Assembly: GCA_030039655.1 (NCBI GenBank)
Contig: JASHVC010000751.1
Coordinates: 1 to 5,723 of the forward strand
Reading direction: 5' to 3'
Source: Xanthobacteraceae bacterium
Lineage (GTDB): Bacteria; Pseudomonadota; Alphaproteobacteria; Rhizobiales; Xanthobacteraceae
DNA length: 5,723 nucleotides
Both the position numbers and the translations under genes were made by a program. The notes beneath the pieces were generated by a model that saw only the letters and a program-made list of their open reading frames with translations, was not told the origin of the DNA and did no database searches. Positions 5,437 through 5,723 of this stretch are shown here, one piece after another (position 1 is the stretch's first letter; every line of letters starts with the position of its first letter).

Positions 5437-5723
5437 ATGAAGCGCACTGCGCTCACGCGGCCGCATCGCTCATGGCATTTTCTACCCATCCTCCTTGTTG
5501 CCTCGCAAGCCGCTTTGGCGCAGGAGGCTGGTCAGCAACAGCTTGGCATGCGGCTGTTCAATCAATCCTGCCGTGTCTGTCACACCAAGCCGCAGCTAGC
5601 GAGCCCCCAATACGCGCCCATGCTGTCCATGAACACGCTCGGCGGCAAAGCGGACGTCATGCGCCAGGTGATCAGCAACGGCACCCCGCGCATGCCTGGC
5701 TTCAAGTACGATTTCAAGCCTGA
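5437..5723 (+). CDS. Secreted c-type cytochrome (single heme visible), N-terminal part, truncated by the window end
   Basis: Ninety-five codons are visible before the window ends without a stop. The start ATG has an ideal GGGAGGA ribosome binding site. Residues 1-28 form a Sec signal peptide: basic residues among the first 11, then a hydrophobic stretch FLPILLVA and a cut after QAALA. LFNQSCRVCH at 40-49 carries the heme-attachment motif CxxCH, with C45 and C48 binding the heme covalently and H49 as the proximal ligand. TPRMPGF at 83-89 supplies Met86, the probable distal ligand, as in class I monoheme cytochromes c. The protein would carry electrons in the periplasm, probably for a dehydrogenase encoded nearby to the right. 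Only a short C-terminal helix is likely to be missing if it is a typical monoheme protein of about 110-120 residues. It is transcribed divergently from the transporter operon and may share control sequences with it. Confidence 0.92.
   Translation, partial: MKRTALTRPHRSWHFLPILLVASQAALAQEAGQQQLGMRLFNQSCRVCHTKPQLASPQYAPMLSMNTLGGKADVMRQVISNGTPRMPGFKYDFKP

Noticed and set aside
5286..5723. Plus-strand open frame covering the intergenic region and cytochrome gene
   Set aside because: It is in a different frame from the CxxCH reading, which has a signal peptide and an ideal ribosome binding site; this frame has neither.

Overview
The window is GC-rich, with densely packed genes, ATGA-type and zero-gap junctions and GTG starts. 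It looks like a chromosomal segment of an alphaproteobacterium, most likely of the Hyphomicrobiales (Bradyrhizobium/Rhodopseudomonas-like). That placement rests on protein style and composition only, not on a marker gene.

Layout, left to right. (1) Positions 1-259, plus strand: the 3' end of a chymotrypsin-fold (S1) serine protease gene, carrying the catalytic-serine motif. (2) Positions 292-1476, plus strand: a short MetE-like (cobalamin-independent methionine synthase II family) zinc methyl- or alkyltransferase. (3) Positions 1473-5173, minus strand: a tight four-gene operon. Read 5' to 3' it encodes a periplasmic NMT1/SsuA-type substrate-binding protein (GTG start, strong ribosome binding site), a first TauC/SsuC-type permease, a second such permease, and a second short MetE-like protein. 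(4) Positions 5174-5436: a divergent intergenic region with a candidate minus-strand promoter, a symmetric operator-like dyad and a 20-base pyrimidine run. (5) Positions 5437-5723, plus strand: the 5' part of a secreted c-type cytochrome gene, cut by the window end.

The two MetE-like genes are paralogues arranged tail to tail, and their stop codons share the four bases CTAG. Both keep the HxC...E...C zinc site at identical spacing and both lack the N-terminal half of full-length MetE. They differ where canonical MetE carries its proposed catalytic histidine, so they probably handle different substrates.

The simplest reading is a catabolic or scavenging module. The binding protein and a heterodimeric permease would import a small compound, perhaps a sulfonate, thioether or methylated heterocycle, and the zinc transferase in the same operon would move a methyl or alkyl group between it and a thiol. 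No ATPase subunit is encoded in the window and the operon has no room for one, so the transporter must borrow one encoded elsewhere. The substrate is not readable from the sequence. The individual families are familiar; the combination is the noteworthy part.
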